From the NCBI RefSeq assembly GCF_029873475.1, contig NZ_CP123501.1:1-64000 (forward strand): a stretch of 64,000 bases of DNA. Reading direction: 5' to 3'. Origin of the DNA: Arsenophonus sp. aPb (GTDB lineage Bacteria; Pseudomonadota; Gammaproteobacteria; Enterobacterales; Enterobacteriaceae). Numbering within the stretch: the stretch's first letter is position 1; the number at the start of each line of letters is the position of its first letter. Position numbers and translations under genes: made by a program. Under the pieces are notes generated by a model that saw nothing but the letters and a program-made list of their open reading frames with translations, was not told the DNA's origin and made no database searches. Of the stretch, positions 35,857-45,186 are shown one piece after another.

Positions 35857-37563
35857 TTATTTTTGGTATACTTTTTCTCCAGCAAACCAGGTTTGATCTA
35901 CTTTGATATTACTGATATTTATAGGTGTTTTTTTATCTATTTTTTTATCCAGAATAACAAAATCAGCAAATTTACCGACTGAAATACTTCCTGTTTTATC
36001 ACCCCATCCAGCTATATTGGCGGGTTCTTGTGTATAAGCATAAAGCGCTTCATCAAATGTTAATGCATTCTCTCCATACCATACCTTACCATTTTTTTCT
36101 CTTAAGACAGCATCATTCAGTTGAATCATTGGATTTTCTATAGCAGTAGGCCAATCACTACCAAAGACTAATTTAGCTCCACTAGTTAGTATTGCCTGCC
36201 AAGCAAAGCTACGTTTTAATCTTTTTTTACCTAATCTAGCCTCTGTATAAGTTGGACGTATAGCGTGATCAGGTTGCATAGAAGCAACAATATTTAATTT
36301 GGCAAAATAAGGAATTGTTTCCATTTTAACAAGTTCTATATGTTCAATTCTGTCAGGTTGCTTTGCTTTTGATGGGTTATTTTTAAAAGCATCAATTACC
36401 ATATCAACAGAATGATCTCCTATTGCATGTACTGCTACAGGGAACTTTTCATCATGAGCAAGTTTTACTAATTTATTCATTTTTTCTGGGGTATGAATTA
36501 ACTCTCCATAATGATGTCGACAATCTGAATACTCTTCATGTAAAGCTGCAGTTCTAGTTGACATAACTCCATCAGCGAAATACTTTATATAACCAAATCT
36601 AAATTGGGGGCCTTGATTCCAGTTTTCTTCTTTATTAAGAGATAAATTATTCATTTTTTCTCTTATTTCAGAATAATGTTTAAATTGTTTAGGATTTGAT
36701 TTTTCATCAGATATATCAGCCATTAAACCAAACCAAACCCGCATGGGAAATTTTCCAGAATTAAGTAAATTTTGATAAATATCAAAACCACTTGACCACA
36801 TATCATGTACAGAGGTTATTCCAAGACTATTAAAGTGTTTAAAAACTTTTAATATTAAATCTTCTTTTGCCGGCAATGCTTTTTGATATGCTGGTGAATT
36901 AATTACCAAGTCAAGAGCATTTTCCTTTAACAGACCTGTTAATTCACCAGTTTTTGGATCTCTTGTTATTTCTCCACCAGAAGGATTAGGAGTTTTATTC
37001 GTAATTCCTAATTCCTTTAAGGCTGCAGAATTGACCCACATGGTATGGAAATCAGAATCAGCTAATACAATAGGTCTGTTACTTACTATGGCATCAAGTT
37101 CTTGTTTAGTTGGCAATGATTCACCATCTTGTATCTCCCATCTTCCACCTAAAATCCAAGCTCCTTTTGGTAATTCAGAATCTTTTTTCCTTATCATTTC
37201 CTTCCATTTTTTTCTATCTTGAATTCCGTATAAATCAACACCATAAAATAATTCAGTGCCTAGTAAAAGATGCGTATGTGAATCTGTTAAACCAGGAATA
37301 ATAGTATTTCCATGTGCATCAATAATATGTGTTTTTTTATCTATTAAATTTTTAATATAATCATAACTACCAACAGCAATAAACTTACCATTCTTAACAG
37401 CTAAAGATTGAGCTACTGGTTTAGCTGGATTTGAAGTATAAATATCAGCATTCATTACTACTAAATCTGCGGCTTGTCTTATAGCTTCAGCAAAAGATAA
37501 GTTACAATTTAACATTAATGACAAAGCTAAACTTATAATATAAGATCTTTTAAATAACGTCAT
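35857..37563 (-). CDS. Exported amidohydrolase, YtcJ-like (Amidohydro_3)
   Basis: 568 residues with a signal peptide (~1-25, SLALSLMLNCNLSFA before EAIRQ), so it is probably periplasmic. Metal ligands of the TIM-barrel amidohydrolase appear as DSHTHLLLG (His96, His98), further His in AVHAIGDHSVD, and Asp in FGSDWPTA. The family hydrolyses amide or related bonds; the substrate is unknown. GGAGAT precedes the ATG. Intact and single. Confidence 0.85.
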   Translation of the reverse strand: MTLFKRSYIISLALSLMLNCNLSFAEAIRQAADLVVMNADIYTSNPAKPVAQSLAVKNGKFIAVGSYDYIKNLIDKKTHIIDAHGNTIIPGLTDSHTHLLLGTELFYGVDLYGIQDRKKWKEMIRKKDSELPKGAWILGGRWEIQDGESLPTKQELDAIVSNRPIVLADSDFHTMWVNSAALKELGITNKTPNPSGGEITRDPKTGELTGLLKENALDLVINSPAYQKALPAKEDLILKVFKHFNSLGITSVHDMWSSGFDIYQNLLNSGKFPMRVWFGLMADISDEKSNPKQFKHYSEIREKMNNLSLNKEENWNQGPQFRFGYIKYFADGVMSTRTAALHEEYSDCRHHYGELIHTPEKMNKLVKLAHDEKFPVAVHAIGDHSVDMVIDAFKNNPSKAKQPDRIEHIELVKMETIPYFAKLNIVASMQPDHAIRPTYTEARLGKKRLKRSFAWQAILTSGAKLVFGSDWPTAIENPMIQLNDAVLREKNGKVWYGENALTFDEALYAYTQEPANIAGWGDKTGSISVGKFADFVILDKKIDKKTPINISNIKVDQTWFAGEKVYQK

Positions 37564-37764
37564 AATATCTCCAATTATTGATATTCCCCATGGTAATAAA
37601 TAGTTATTAATTTAGATAAAAAAACTTATCAATGTAATTTTAATTTATTTATATAAAAATTGATCTACTTTAATAAAACGGATCAGATTAAACCCTTCTG
37701 GATGCACTCAATCTGTTACGTTTAAAAGTTGAAGAGAGCGATATTATTTTGATTAAAAACTAGA
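37564..37764. other. Spacer upstream of the amidohydrolase gene
   Basis: AT-rich. No feature beyond the promoter side of the minus-strand gene. Confidence 0.35.
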
Positions 37765-37806
37765 GGCACTGTTGCAAAAATCGGGTCGGATTGCTGATAA
37801 TTATTC
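37765..37806. repeat. Solo end of an IS26-like element
   Basis: GGCACTGTTGCAAAAATCGG and the next ~20 bases match the transposase-start end of the IS26-like element. An IS6 group B element begins directly after it. Confidence 0.75.
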
Positions 37807-38621
37807 GGTTCTGTCGCATTAATGTTGGAAGTTTAATTTGTGGTAGTTAGAAGAATTGTTAGGCGACTAAAGTGTAAAAAGCATCGACTGGACAGAGAAT
37901 TAGGCCATTGATAGGAATTTGTTGTTTATGGAGCATATGCAATATTTCTATTCCTTCCAGTAAAACTTTTGCCGTTCGGTACGTCTTAAAACCAAGCATC
38001 GCTCGATAGCGTTTTTTAATGAAACGGTGATCTTGCTCTACCATGTTATTTTTATAACGGCACTGTCTTATTTTTATCCCCAGCTCACGTTGATTAAGTG
38101 ACATTAATGCAGCCCGATTAGCACCACTTTTATCAATATTCACTTCCATAGGATAGGTATTTTGATGGATAGCTTTCTTTAAAAAGCGTAATGCAGATTT
38201 TTTATTTCGCTTTTGACTAAGAATAAAATCTATCGTTTCACCACTAGCCTCTACGGCGCGATAAAGATAATGCCATTTCCCTTTTATCCTGATATAGGTT
38301 TCATCCAGATACCAGGTGCCACCATAGATTTTTCGTTTCTTTCTGGCAACACTTGCTAGTTTTGGCGTCAGTCGTAAAATCCAGCGGTGAATGGTGGAGT
38401 GATCAACAAAAATACCTCTTTCCTGCATCATCTCCTCAAGGTTACGCAAGCTTAAGGAATACGCCAGGTACCAACGTAGACAAACTAAAATGACATCGAC
38501 GGGATAGTGGAGACGTTTAAAGCTTTGTTTAACAATATTCATAAGAGTCAATTATATCTGCTTGTAGTACAAGGTTTACAAATCGATCTTATCAAACAGA
38601 CTCTTTTAATGCGACAGAACC
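37807..38621 (-). mobile_element. IS6-family element, group B, copy 4 (type 2)
   Basis: 815 bp, with ends GGTTCTGTCGCATTAA and inverse and type 2 subterminal sequence (AATGTTGGAAGTTTAATTTG). The protein is identical to those at 43276 and 56877. Flanks AATTATTC and CGCCAGTG do not match. Confidence 0.9.
37859..38542 (-). CDS. IS6-family transposase (group B, type 2)
   Basis: 227 residues from MNIVKQSFKRLHYPVDVILV. It differs from type 1 in ERGIFVDHS, ASVARKKRKIYGG, MEVNIDKSG and the C-terminus INGLILCPVDAFYTLVA. DDE residues are intact. Confidence 0.9.
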   Translation of the reverse strand: MNIVKQSFKRLHYPVDVILVCLRWYLAYSLSLRNLEEMMQERGIFVDHSTIHRWILRLTPKLASVARKKRKIYGGTWYLDETYIRIKGKWHYLYRAVEASGETIDFILSQKRNKKSALRFLKKAIHQNTYPMEVNIDKSGANRAALMSLNQRELGIKIRQCRYKNNMVEQDHRFIKKRYRAMLGFKTYRTAKVLLEGIEILHMLHKQQIPINGLILCPVDAFYTLVA

Positions 38622-38960
38622 CGCCAGTGAAATTGAAGTCCAACTTAACCCCATTTCGCGGCTTTTTTCAGTAATACCGTTTTCCCGCTGCCGCCATCGG
38701 GTCATTATCCAGTCAATCCATTCCTCCTGTTTGGGAAACAGCAAAAACGGGATCGTGACCGGTAGCCCATAATCAATATTGCGCGGATCCGTTGTCATGC
38801 CCCAGTCAATAATAAACTGAGCCGGATTATCCTTATAAAAACGAAATAATCGTTTGATGTTCTCAGGTTCCTGACGTAAACGTTGTAATCGTTCAGCACG
38901 CCACTCAAACACCTGAACATAATCTGGATTTTTGAAATCAAAAGGGAAAGGTAGCGGCAT
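38622..38960 (-). pseudogene. Phage terminase large subunit, N-terminal fragment
   Basis: Starts MPLPFPFDFKNPDYVQVFEW. KQEEWIDWI is followed by the Walker A-like KSREMGLSW, the ATPase site of TerL. Only ~113 residues remain before the IS at 38621; the nuclease domain is absent. Confidence 0.75.
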
Positions 38961-39006
38961 AAAAATTTTGCGAAAAATCGCCTCTATTTAACTTATGGTG
39001 GTTATA

Positions 39007-39049
39007 TTGATTTTCATATCACCTTTTTGTATACTGTATATATACAGTA
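39007..39049 (+). promoter_or_regulatory. higBA promoter with overlapping palindromic operator
   Basis: TTGATT (39007-39012), 17 bases, TATACT (39030-39035). The 18-bp perfect palindrome TACTGTATATATACAGTA (39032-39049) overlaps the -10. This is the expected site for autorepression by HigA. Confidence 0.7.
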
Positions 39050-39063
39050 CGCAAGGTAAGTTT

Positions 39064-39345
39064 ATGATTAAAAACTTTCGTCACAAAGGGCTAGAGCGTT
39101 TCTTTAAAACAGGCGTAATTTCAGGAATTCAAGCTAAACACGCTGCAAAATTACGCGTCCAATTAACCGCCTTAAATGTTGCAAAAAAACCTTCGGATAT
39201 GTCAGCACCAAGTTGGAAGTTGCATCCATTAAAAGGAGAGGCGTTAAAAGGTCACTGGGCAATATCTGTTAATGGAAACTGGAGATTAACTTTTAAATTT
39301 GAAGACGAAGACGTGATCCTTGTCGATTATCAAGACTATCATTGA
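39064..39345 (+). CDS. higB: HigB-type RNase toxin (RelE superfamily)
   Basis: 93 residues from MIKNFRHKGLERFFKTGVIS, with the HPLKGEALKGHWAISVNGNW and RLTFKFED segments of HigB/plasmid killer toxins that cleave mRNA at the ribosome. The start at 39064 follows AAGGTAAG. The toxin-first order and the 7-base gap to the antitoxin match the HigBA arrangement. Confidence 0.92.
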   Translation: MIKNFRHKGLERFFKTGVISGIQAKHAAKLRVQLTALNVAKKPSDMSAPSWKLHPLKGEALKGHWAISVNGNWRLTFKFEDEDVILVDYQDYH

Positions 39346-39352
39346 GGTAATT

Positions 39353-39634
39353 ATGACTAGAATGTATAACCCTTCTCACCCAGGAATCGTTTTACGTGAA
39401 TATTTAAGCCACGTTTCAATTACTGAGGCAGCAAAAGCATTAGGTGTTACTAGAGTTGCTCTTTCTCGCATCTTAAATGGCAATTCAGGCATTTCTGCTG
39501 ATATGGCTTTAAGACTAGAAAGTGCGATTGGTACAAGTGCTGAAATGTGGATCGAAATGCAAGCTCAATATGAACTTTGGCAAGCATCTCAGAAACCACG
39601 ACCTGATGTTCATAGACTGCTACCACAGGCTTAG
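39353..39634 (+). CDS. higA: HigA-type antitoxin
   Basis: 93 residues from MTRMYNPSHPGIVLREYLSH. XRE-family HTH (TEAAKALGVTRVALSRILNG) and the family end MWIEMQAQYELWQA. GAGGTAATT before ATG overlaps the end of higB. It should neutralise HigB and repress the promoter through the palindrome at 39032-39049. Confidence 0.92.
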   Translation: MTRMYNPSHPGIVLREYLSHVSITEAAKALGVTRVALSRILNGNSGISADMALRLESAIGTSAEMWIEMQAQYELWQASQKPRPDVHRLLPQA

Positions 39635-39697
39635 TCTATCCGTAAATACCGATAAATCGTCTCACGTGATACGCCAAATTAACAAAAGAATTTGGCG
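39635..39697. terminator. Terminator after higBA, with a resolvase relic
   Basis: CGCCAAATT (39672-39680) pairs with AATTTGGCG (39689-39697). On the minus strand 39635-39680 also reads FGVSRETIYRYLRID-stop, the C-terminal HTH of another serine resolvase, so the hairpin may sit in a relic. Confidence 0.55.
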
Positions 39698-39716
39698 CTT
39701 TCTTCAATAGAGGGTT

Positions 39717-40322
39717 CTACGCTGGAATCCCAGATTTTTCCGTTGCAAATTCTGCATCTCTTATTCGCATAATCGTTTGTCGGGTTGTATTAAAGATTTT
39801 AGCAAGAGAACTGATACTTTGACCGCTTTTTAAATGAGATATCACTTCTTCTCTTTGTTTGTCGTCCAGTGACCTAGGTCTACCGAGCTTTTTACCCTGC
39901 AATTTTGCTCTCACTATTCCTGCCTGTGTTCTTTCAATTAACAAATCCCGTTCAAACTCGGCCACCGCTGAGATAACCTGCATCGTCATTTTTCCGGCTG
40001 GACTCGTGAGATCGACACCACCCAATGCCAAACAGTGAACTTTAACTCCTAATGAGGAAAGATTTTCAACGGTTTTACGAATATCAATAGCATTTCGTCC
40101 GAGTCGGTCTAATTTTGTTACCACAAGAACGTCTTGAGCTTCTAATCTGTCGGTTAATCGGACAAATCCATTTCTTTCATTAGCAGCAACCGAACCGCTA
40201 ATATTCTCTTCGACAATTCGATGTGGTTTAATGTTAAATCCAGCAGCTTCGATTTCTCTACGTTGATTTTCGGTAGTCTGTTCTAATGTTGACACTCGGC
40301 AGTAAGCAAAAACCCGTGACAT
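39717..40322 (-). CDS. Serine recombinase (resolvase/invertase)
   Basis: 201 residues from MSRVFAYCRVSTLEQTTENQ. Catalytic Ser in CRVST, VVTKLDRLGRNAIDI, and C-terminal HTH (SISSLAKIFNTTRQTIMRIR). It may act as a plasmid multimer resolvase. The upstream region contains several TGTACGAAA/TTTTGTACA repeats that fit a res site. Not part of an identifiable transposon here. Confidence 0.88.
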   Translation of the reverse strand: MSRVFAYCRVSTLEQTTENQRREIEAAGFNIKPHRIVEENISGSVAANERNGFVRLTDRLEAQDVLVVTKLDRLGRNAIDIRKTVENLSSLGVKVHCLALGGVDLTSPAGKMTMQVISAVAEFERDLLIERTQAGIVRAKLQGKKLGRPRSLDDKQREEVISHLKSGQSISSLAKIFNTTRQTIMRIRDAEFATEKSGIPA

Positions 40323-40324
40323 TT

Positions 40325-40437
40325 TGTTTCTCCTGTACGAAATAGATGTACTTATTATACATAGTGTACGAAATTAATTTAACCTATTTTTGTACAGTTG
40401 TTTTTATAGATGTACGAAAACGAACGATTTCGGACAA
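40325..40437. promoter_or_regulatory. Putative res site upstream of the resolvase
   Basis: TGTACGAAA occurs near 40335, 40368 and 40412, with inverse elements (ATGTACTTATTATACAT, TTTTTGTACA). The spacing fits several resolvase dimer sites next to the gene. Confidence 0.6.
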
Positions 40438-40548
40438 CATAAAATATTTTAATTTTGCCTATTTTTCGAACAACCCTGCTAGGCCAATGGGGGGAAAGTG
40501 TTTTTTGTCTCAGAATGACATCACGTCTCAAAAAATCTCAAAAAAATA

Positions 40549-40797
40549 TCATTCAGATTTAAATTCATTCAGATAGCATATACAAATTCTTGTTTCAATT
40601 TCAGGGGTATTACCATATATTTCCTTCGCTAAATTTTGTGCAGCATATTGCGTTGAAAAGATTCCTTTAAAATACCAACAAATACTATTTTTATATCTTA
40701 CTTCTAACGACCAATAATAATTATCCAAATTAGGTTTAATATGTTCAACAATATTATTTGTTGATGTATTTTTTAATTTTATTATTTGTTGTCTCAT
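40549..40797 (-). CDS. Hypothetical small protein (82 aa)
   Basis: YYWSLEVRYKNSICWYFKGI, then STQYAAQNLAKEIYG. It shares a WxLEVxxxx...GIF pattern with the next gene, so the two may be distant paralogs. No known domain. Confidence 0.55.
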   Translation of the reverse strand: MRQQIIKLKNTSTNNIVEHIKPNLDNYYWSLEVRYKNSICWYFKGIFSTQYAAQNLAKEIYGNTPEIETRICICYLNEFKSE

Positions 40798-40859
40798 ATT
40801 ATTTTAACCTTTATATTTAATATTTTTATATGCTGTTTGAATCTTTATTTAAAATAATA

Positions 40860-41147
40860 TTAATTAATCAATGTTCGTTTTATTTTCATCATTACTACAG
40901 CTACTTCTAATGATTTCCTGATGATAGCCCCTTTCTTTTTTTCACTTTCATTTTTTAATAGATTATCTGGTATCTTAAATAAATTATGACTTTCATCAAT
41001 GACTTTAAACGGATAAATTAAATAATAATCTCTTTGTAATCCTAATTTATTAACAAAATTAATTGCTAATTCGTTTTCTTTAAATATTCCGCCAACCTGA
41101 AAACAATTTTTATCTTCAACAAAAACCTCTAAGATCCAAATAATCAT
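40860..41147 (-). CDS. Hypothetical small protein (95 aa)
   Basis: MIIWILEVFVEDKNCFQVGG, then IFKENELAINFVNKLGLQ; a Lys-rich C-terminus. It lies directly upstream of 40549 on the same strand. Unknown function. Confidence 0.55.
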   Translation of the reverse strand: MIIWILEVFVEDKNCFQVGGIFKENELAINFVNKLGLQRDYYLIYPFKVIDESHNLFKIPDNLLKNESEKKKGAIIRKSLEVAVVMMKIKRTLIN

Positions 41148-41239
41148 AATATTACCTATATATATTTAAGGATGAATGAGAACAAAAAAGTTATATTTAA
41201 TTCAACGGTAACCTAATTACTATTCAAGATTTGATGATA

Positions 41240-41292
41240 TTCCGCTTCCTCGTTCGTTCGCTCCTGTCGTCGGTCACTCACTGCGGTGAGCG
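41240..41292 (-). repeat. ColE1-type origin-flank motif, copy 2 (inverted)
   Basis: TTCCGCTTCCTCGTTCGTTC...GCGGTGAGCG is the reverse of the blocks at 13516, 45015 and 62056. Confidence 0.65.
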
Positions 41293-42022
41293 TATGGGGT
41301 TTAAAAGGATTATTTTTATTGGAGTTTATTACTACCAGATCCAGATCTTACTTAACCTATAGTTATTATTTTTTTTATTTTAAAAGATTAAATAAATAAA
41401 ATATTAAAAATAATTATATTTAAATGTATTTATAAGTATATGTAATTATTAGTAAATTATATCTCACTGAGTTGTTACAAAAGATTCCCCCCCTATAGTC
41501 CCCCCCATTTACTCGCGTTGCTCGCTTTCACTGTCCCTATACACAGTTACTTGGTCATCACAACGCTTTCAACTTTTGACCTTTTGGGTCGGTAAGAAAG
41601 AACTAGCGGGAGGGTAAGTCTCATTACTCAGGTTTATGATGTTTTACATCTCACTTGAGAGTCACAATGAGTTCCCCCAGAGACACAATTTTTTCGTTGG
41701 TATCTCTTAAGGAGCCACCTATTCTGTATACTTTTTGTACAATTATTTTATAATCAATAACCTACAAGCATGTTTTTGTGACTTAAGTCAAATTTTTTTA
41801 TTGTGGGTTTTATGCTGTTTTCAGGGTGGTAATTTGAGTGAAGTTTAGAAACAATTATAAAAAATTCCTGTAACGCATCATGAGCTTTTATTTTTTATTG
41901 GACATGGGTTTTTACGTTTAAAATAAAAAAACCGCTCAAAATTGCATACAGCTCGTTTTAGTGGCATATTTTAGGTGGTTTGTAATCGTTATTTTCAGTT
42001 CAAGGAAAAATTTAGTGTTTTT
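41293..42022. other. Non-coding stretch, AT-rich then mixed
   Basis: No gene is recognised. C-rich runs at 41485-41510 (CCCCCCCTATAGTCCCCCCC), then CTTGGTCATCAC and GCGGGAGGGTAAG. Part of this could be an origin or transfer site, but I find no clear repeats. Confidence 0.35.
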
Positions 42023-42305
42023 CGGGTAGTTTGCGGGAAAGTGCAGGGAACTACGTTAAGGCATTTTGTGCTCTTTCATGTAGCTAAGTAACATTCTTCT
42101 TGATAAACCAGATAAATCACAGACCTCACGAACCGACTTTTTAGAATTTTGATAAAGTATGCGAGCCTGCTCCAGCTTATCTGGATAAGTTCTAGGTCGA
42201 CCACCTGATTTCCCTCTGGCTAGGAGCATATTATCTTGACGGGTTTCTATGAGTGGTAAGCAAAACTCTTAACGTAGTTCCCTGCACTTTCCCGCAAACT
42301 ACCCG
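42023..42305 (-). mobile_element. Miniature Tn3-derived element, copy 2 (complete, 283 bp)
   Basis: Both 38-bp ends of Tn I are present, with the tnpR and tnpA 3' ends fused between them, and TTTTT on both sides as a 5-bp target duplication (42018-42022, 42306-42310). It has no gene of its own and would need TnpA in trans. Confidence 0.9.
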
Positions 42306-42395
42306 TTTTTCTGGTGATGAGTGGATGGAATTTAGGTCATAATGTTATTAATCCGCGTATTGTAATTTTAATATTGTCAGAATTAATTATATGTC

Positions 42396-42460
42396 AAAAA
42401 GCCAGCCCGAGAGATAAACAGGCTGGCTGTACTTTCCCATGATATTGGCGCAACTTGCGG
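42396..42460 (-). ncRNA. Conserved element with strong terminator, copy 2
   Basis: Minus strand CCGCAAGTTGCGCCAATATC, then stem GCCAGCCTG...CGGGCTGGC and T5. It is homologous to 4624-4700 and 59407-59470. Confidence 0.5.
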
Positions 42461-42536
42461 TATCAGAAGGAGCTACTCTAAATTTATTTTTATTTTAAAT
42501 GCGGGATTAATTATTTAGGATATGGAGCAAAATAGA

Positions 42537-42557
42537 TACCCTACAAAATGTAGGGTA
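42537..42557. terminator. Hairpin directly after HTH gene 42565
   Basis: TACCCTACA and TGTAGGGTA around AAA, 8 bases past the stop codon of the minus-strand gene. Confidence 0.55.
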
Positions 42558-42564
42558 CCGTCAG

Positions 42565-42858
42565 TTAACTATTTGTGTTATGGCGATTTATTTCATTTAA
42601 GACACATTGAGTTAACCCGAATGTGACTAACCGACACTGAAAAACTGATTGGATGTGATTAACAGAATAAAAATCCATTCTGTTTTTAATTTCTTGTAAT
42701 GTATCTCGTACTACGACATAAGAAACATTGCGGAATACAGCAATATCTTTCTTGTTAATTCCGATAGAGAGAAGCATTGCTGTTTCATATTGTGCGTCTG
42801 TCAGTTCTGGAAATTCATTACGAAATTTATAGAGTTTTTCTTTGGCGAATCCTTTCAT
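42565..42858 (-). CDS. Small LuxR-like HTH protein, copy 2
   Basis: 97 residues. FRNEFPELTDAQYETAMLLS, GINKKDIAVFRNVSYVVVRD and DFYSVNHIQSVFQCRL follow the pattern of the homologs at 4807 and 59670. Its ATG overlaps the stop of the small gene at 42855. Unlike the others it has no Icd-like partner or C4-like RNA beside it. Confidence 0.72.
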   Translation of the reverse strand: MKGFAKEKLYKFRNEFPELTDAQYETAMLLSIGINKKDIAVFRNVSYVVVRDTLQEIKNRMDFYSVNHIQSVFQCRLVTFGLTQCVLNEINRHNTNS

Positions 42859-42989
42859 GCTGCACCCCCGACAACTTTCATGATGCGATCACGTTGGCGG
42901 CGGGTAAGATTTTTGGAAATGCGGGCGAAATGTTTTAATAGTTCGGGTTTTGCTTTACAGATAAGCACGTGGAAGGTACTATTTTTCAT
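42855..42989 (-). CDS. Small basic protein (44 aa) coupled to the HTH gene
   Basis: MKNSTFHVLICKAKPELLKH, then FARISKNLTRRQRDRIMKVVGGAA. AGGAG lies 8 bases before the ATG, and the stop overlaps the next start (ATGA), as in the Icd/HTH pairs. Not obviously homologous to the Icd-like proteins. Unknown. Confidence 0.6.
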   Translation of the reverse strand: MKNSTFHVLICKAKPELLKHFARISKNLTRRQRDRIMKVVGGAA

Positions 42990-43078
42990 AGTCCGACTCC
43001 TAGTTGAAGTAGGTTGTTGGATTAGCTGACTGTTAGGATTGCAGTCCTTTCAGTCAGCGGCTAGCTTACTACTCTTTG

Positions 43079-43275
43079 TTTATTGTTACTTTTTCTAATA
43101 TTCCCTTTCTGGTATATAGTGATGTCCATTCAATAGATTGAACTCTTGTCCAATCTACTTTTACAGCATATTTTTTGTTTACTCTAAATTCACCTCTACT
43201 GATACGTTCTATTAATCCAGAAGAAATTAAAAAATTTATATTATTGTTAAATGTTTGGGGCTTAATACTATTTGC
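43079..43275 (-). pseudogene. C-terminal fragment of a possible RepL-like replication protein
   Basis: The open frame reads INFLISSGLIERISRGEFRV, then NKKYAVKVDWTRVQSIEW, a winged-helix end similar to RepL-type plasmid initiators (GLI-R-xxRGxYxxNPxxA). It is cut at its 5' side by the IS at 43276. The family call is tentative. Confidence 0.35.
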
Positions 43276-44090
43276 GGTTCTGTCGCATTAAAAGAGTCTG
43301 TTTGATAAGATCGATTTGTAAACCTTGTACTACAAGCAGATATAATTGACTCTTATGAATATTGTTAAACAAAGCTTTAAACGTCTCCACTATCCCGTCG
43401 ATGTCATTTTAGTTTGTCTACGTTGGTACCTGGCGTATTCCTTAAGCTTGCGTAACCTTGAGGAGATGATGCAGGAAAGAGGTATTTTTGTTGATCACTC
43501 CACCATTCACCGCTGGATTTTACGACTGACGCCAAAACTAGCAAGTGTTGCCAGAAAGAAACGAAAAATCTATGGTGGCACCTGGTATCTGGATGAAACC
43601 TATATCAGGATAAAAGGGAAATGGCATTATCTTTATCGCGCCGTAGAGGCTAGTGGTGAAACGATAGATTTTATTCTTAGTCAAAAGCGAAATAAAAAAT
43701 CTGCATTACGCTTTTTAAAGAAAGCTATCCATCAAAATACCTATCCTATGGAAGTGAATATTGATAAAAGTGGTGCTAATCGGGCTGCATTAATGTCACT
43801 TAATCAACGTGAGCTGGGGATAAAAATAAGACAGTGCCGTTATAAAAATAACATGGTAGAGCAAGATCACCGTTTCATTAAAAAACGCTATCGAGCGATG
43901 CTTGGTTTTAAGACGTACCGAACGGCAAAAGTTTTACTGGAAGGAATAGAAATATTGCATATGCTCCATAAACAACAAATTCCTATCAATGGCCTAATTC
44001 TCTGTCCAGTCGATGCTTTTTACACTTTAGTCGCCTAACAATTCTTCTAACTACCACAAATTAAACTTCCAACATTAATGCGACAGAACC
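43276..44090 (+). mobile_element. IS6-family element, group B, copy 5 (type 2)
   Basis: 815 bp, in reverse orientation relative to copy 4 and apparently identical to it. Flanks CTATTTGC and GACCCACC differ. Confidence 0.9.
43355..44038 (+). CDS. IS6-family transposase (group B, type 2)
   Basis: Same 227-residue protein as at 37859. Intact. Confidence 0.9.
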   Translation: MNIVKQSFKRLHYPVDVILVCLRWYLAYSLSLRNLEEMMQERGIFVDHSTIHRWILRLTPKLASVARKKRKIYGGTWYLDETYIRIKGKWHYLYRAVEASGETIDFILSQKRNKKSALRFLKKAIHQNTYPMEVNIDKSGANRAALMSLNQRELGIKIRQCRYKNNMVEQDHRFIKKRYRAMLGFKTYRTAKVLLEGIEILHMLHKQQIPINGLILCPVDAFYTLVA

Positions 44091-44270
44091 GACCCACCAA
44101 TACCTTAATATTCCCTTTTTATGTTCTTGACTGAGCAAGTTTCCCTACATCAATATTTTATTATTGACCGTTTTTTGTACAAATTTCTCTATTATTGACT
44201 AAGATTTTATCATCAAAGGATAACAATTTGGGTGGGATTAACCGTTATCCACCTATAGATGCAATCACTT
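44091..44270. other. Stretch between IS copy 5 and repeat R1
   Basis: AT-rich. It holds TTGGGTGGGATTAACCGTTATCCACC (with a DnaA-box-like TTATCCACC near 44250), possibly part of an old origin. No gene. Confidence 0.35.
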
Positions 44271-44830
44271 TTTATCCTTAAATACATCTAAAGCAATAGA
44301 TGCAATATAACCATAACGACCTTTAACAGAAAAAGAAAAAACAAGAGCGAAAAAGTCTTCGCTTGCAGGGAACCTACGTTCCCGCCGCTCAGAACTCTCC
44401 GTGCTATTTCCCCCGTAAGCGTTAAACCGCTAACGCGCAGTTAGGCCACAAAACCTCCTGTGGCCTAACTGCGTGACGTTGTCAGGGGAAAATAACCTTA
44501 AATATTGTTATTTATATTGTGTGGCTTAGCAGGAAAGGGGGGATTCTGAGTCTTTTTCCCTGTCGTAGTGGCTTTGCCTCGCTTCGGCGACCCTGACCTT
44601 TTGTGATTTTTGTTACTCTTGTTGTCGCCTTTTATGCGCAAAGCGCATGGCTTTTTTAATCATGTCTAAAAGTGCAACGTTTTGCATCATTTTGCACGAT
44701 TTTTTTAGCCCTGTTAAGGTTAAGGAAAGCTATATATAGCATGGGTTAATGCCTGTTTTGAAAGTGCAACGAAAACGATACATTTAGTGAGTAGGCGTGG
44801 CGGGGCTATGATTGCGATTTTCCGGGTTTT
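44271..44830 (+). repeat. Plasmid backbone repeat R1, copy a
   Basis: About 560 bp nearly colinear with 50034-50615. It includes CAGGGAACCTACGTTCCC, a long hairpin (CAGTTAGGCCACA...TGTGGCCTAACTG), GTGACGTTGTCAGGGG, and the GTGCAA...TTGCAC hairpin with T run. In copy b the long hairpin is replaced by a different hairpin at the same place. It is probably a replication or maintenance control region. Confidence 0.8.
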
Positions 44831-45014
44831 TTAGTGAAATTTTTTAAGGTCGATGTTTATATTTAGCCATTTAATTAAAAATTAGCTGTGTCGAATTTAG
44901 CGGGGTTTTGTTTCTTGAAGCTACTTGACATAGCTTTAACCAATAAAACCTATCAGAAGCGGATACAGAGGGTTTTATGGTTATTTATGAATAGTATTTG
45001 ATATTGAAATATTT

Positions 45015-45072
45015 ACCGCTCGCCGCAGCCAAGAGACCGAGCAACGCGAGCGAACAGGCGAGGAAGCGGAAT
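45015..45072 (+). repeat. ColE1-type origin-flank motif, copy 3
   Basis: ACCGCTCGCCGCAGCCAAGA...GAGGAAGCGGAAT, the copy closest to the pUC sequence. It lies 115 bases before the iteron origin. Confidence 0.7.
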
Positions 45073-45186
45073 ATCACGATTAGCTTTAAAGTAATGAGGG
45101 CACTTGTTTGGTTAAATGTTAATCAATACGGAATTGTAGTTAGGATTAAATAAGTTGAATAAGTTTTACTTGTTTTGTCAGAAAAG

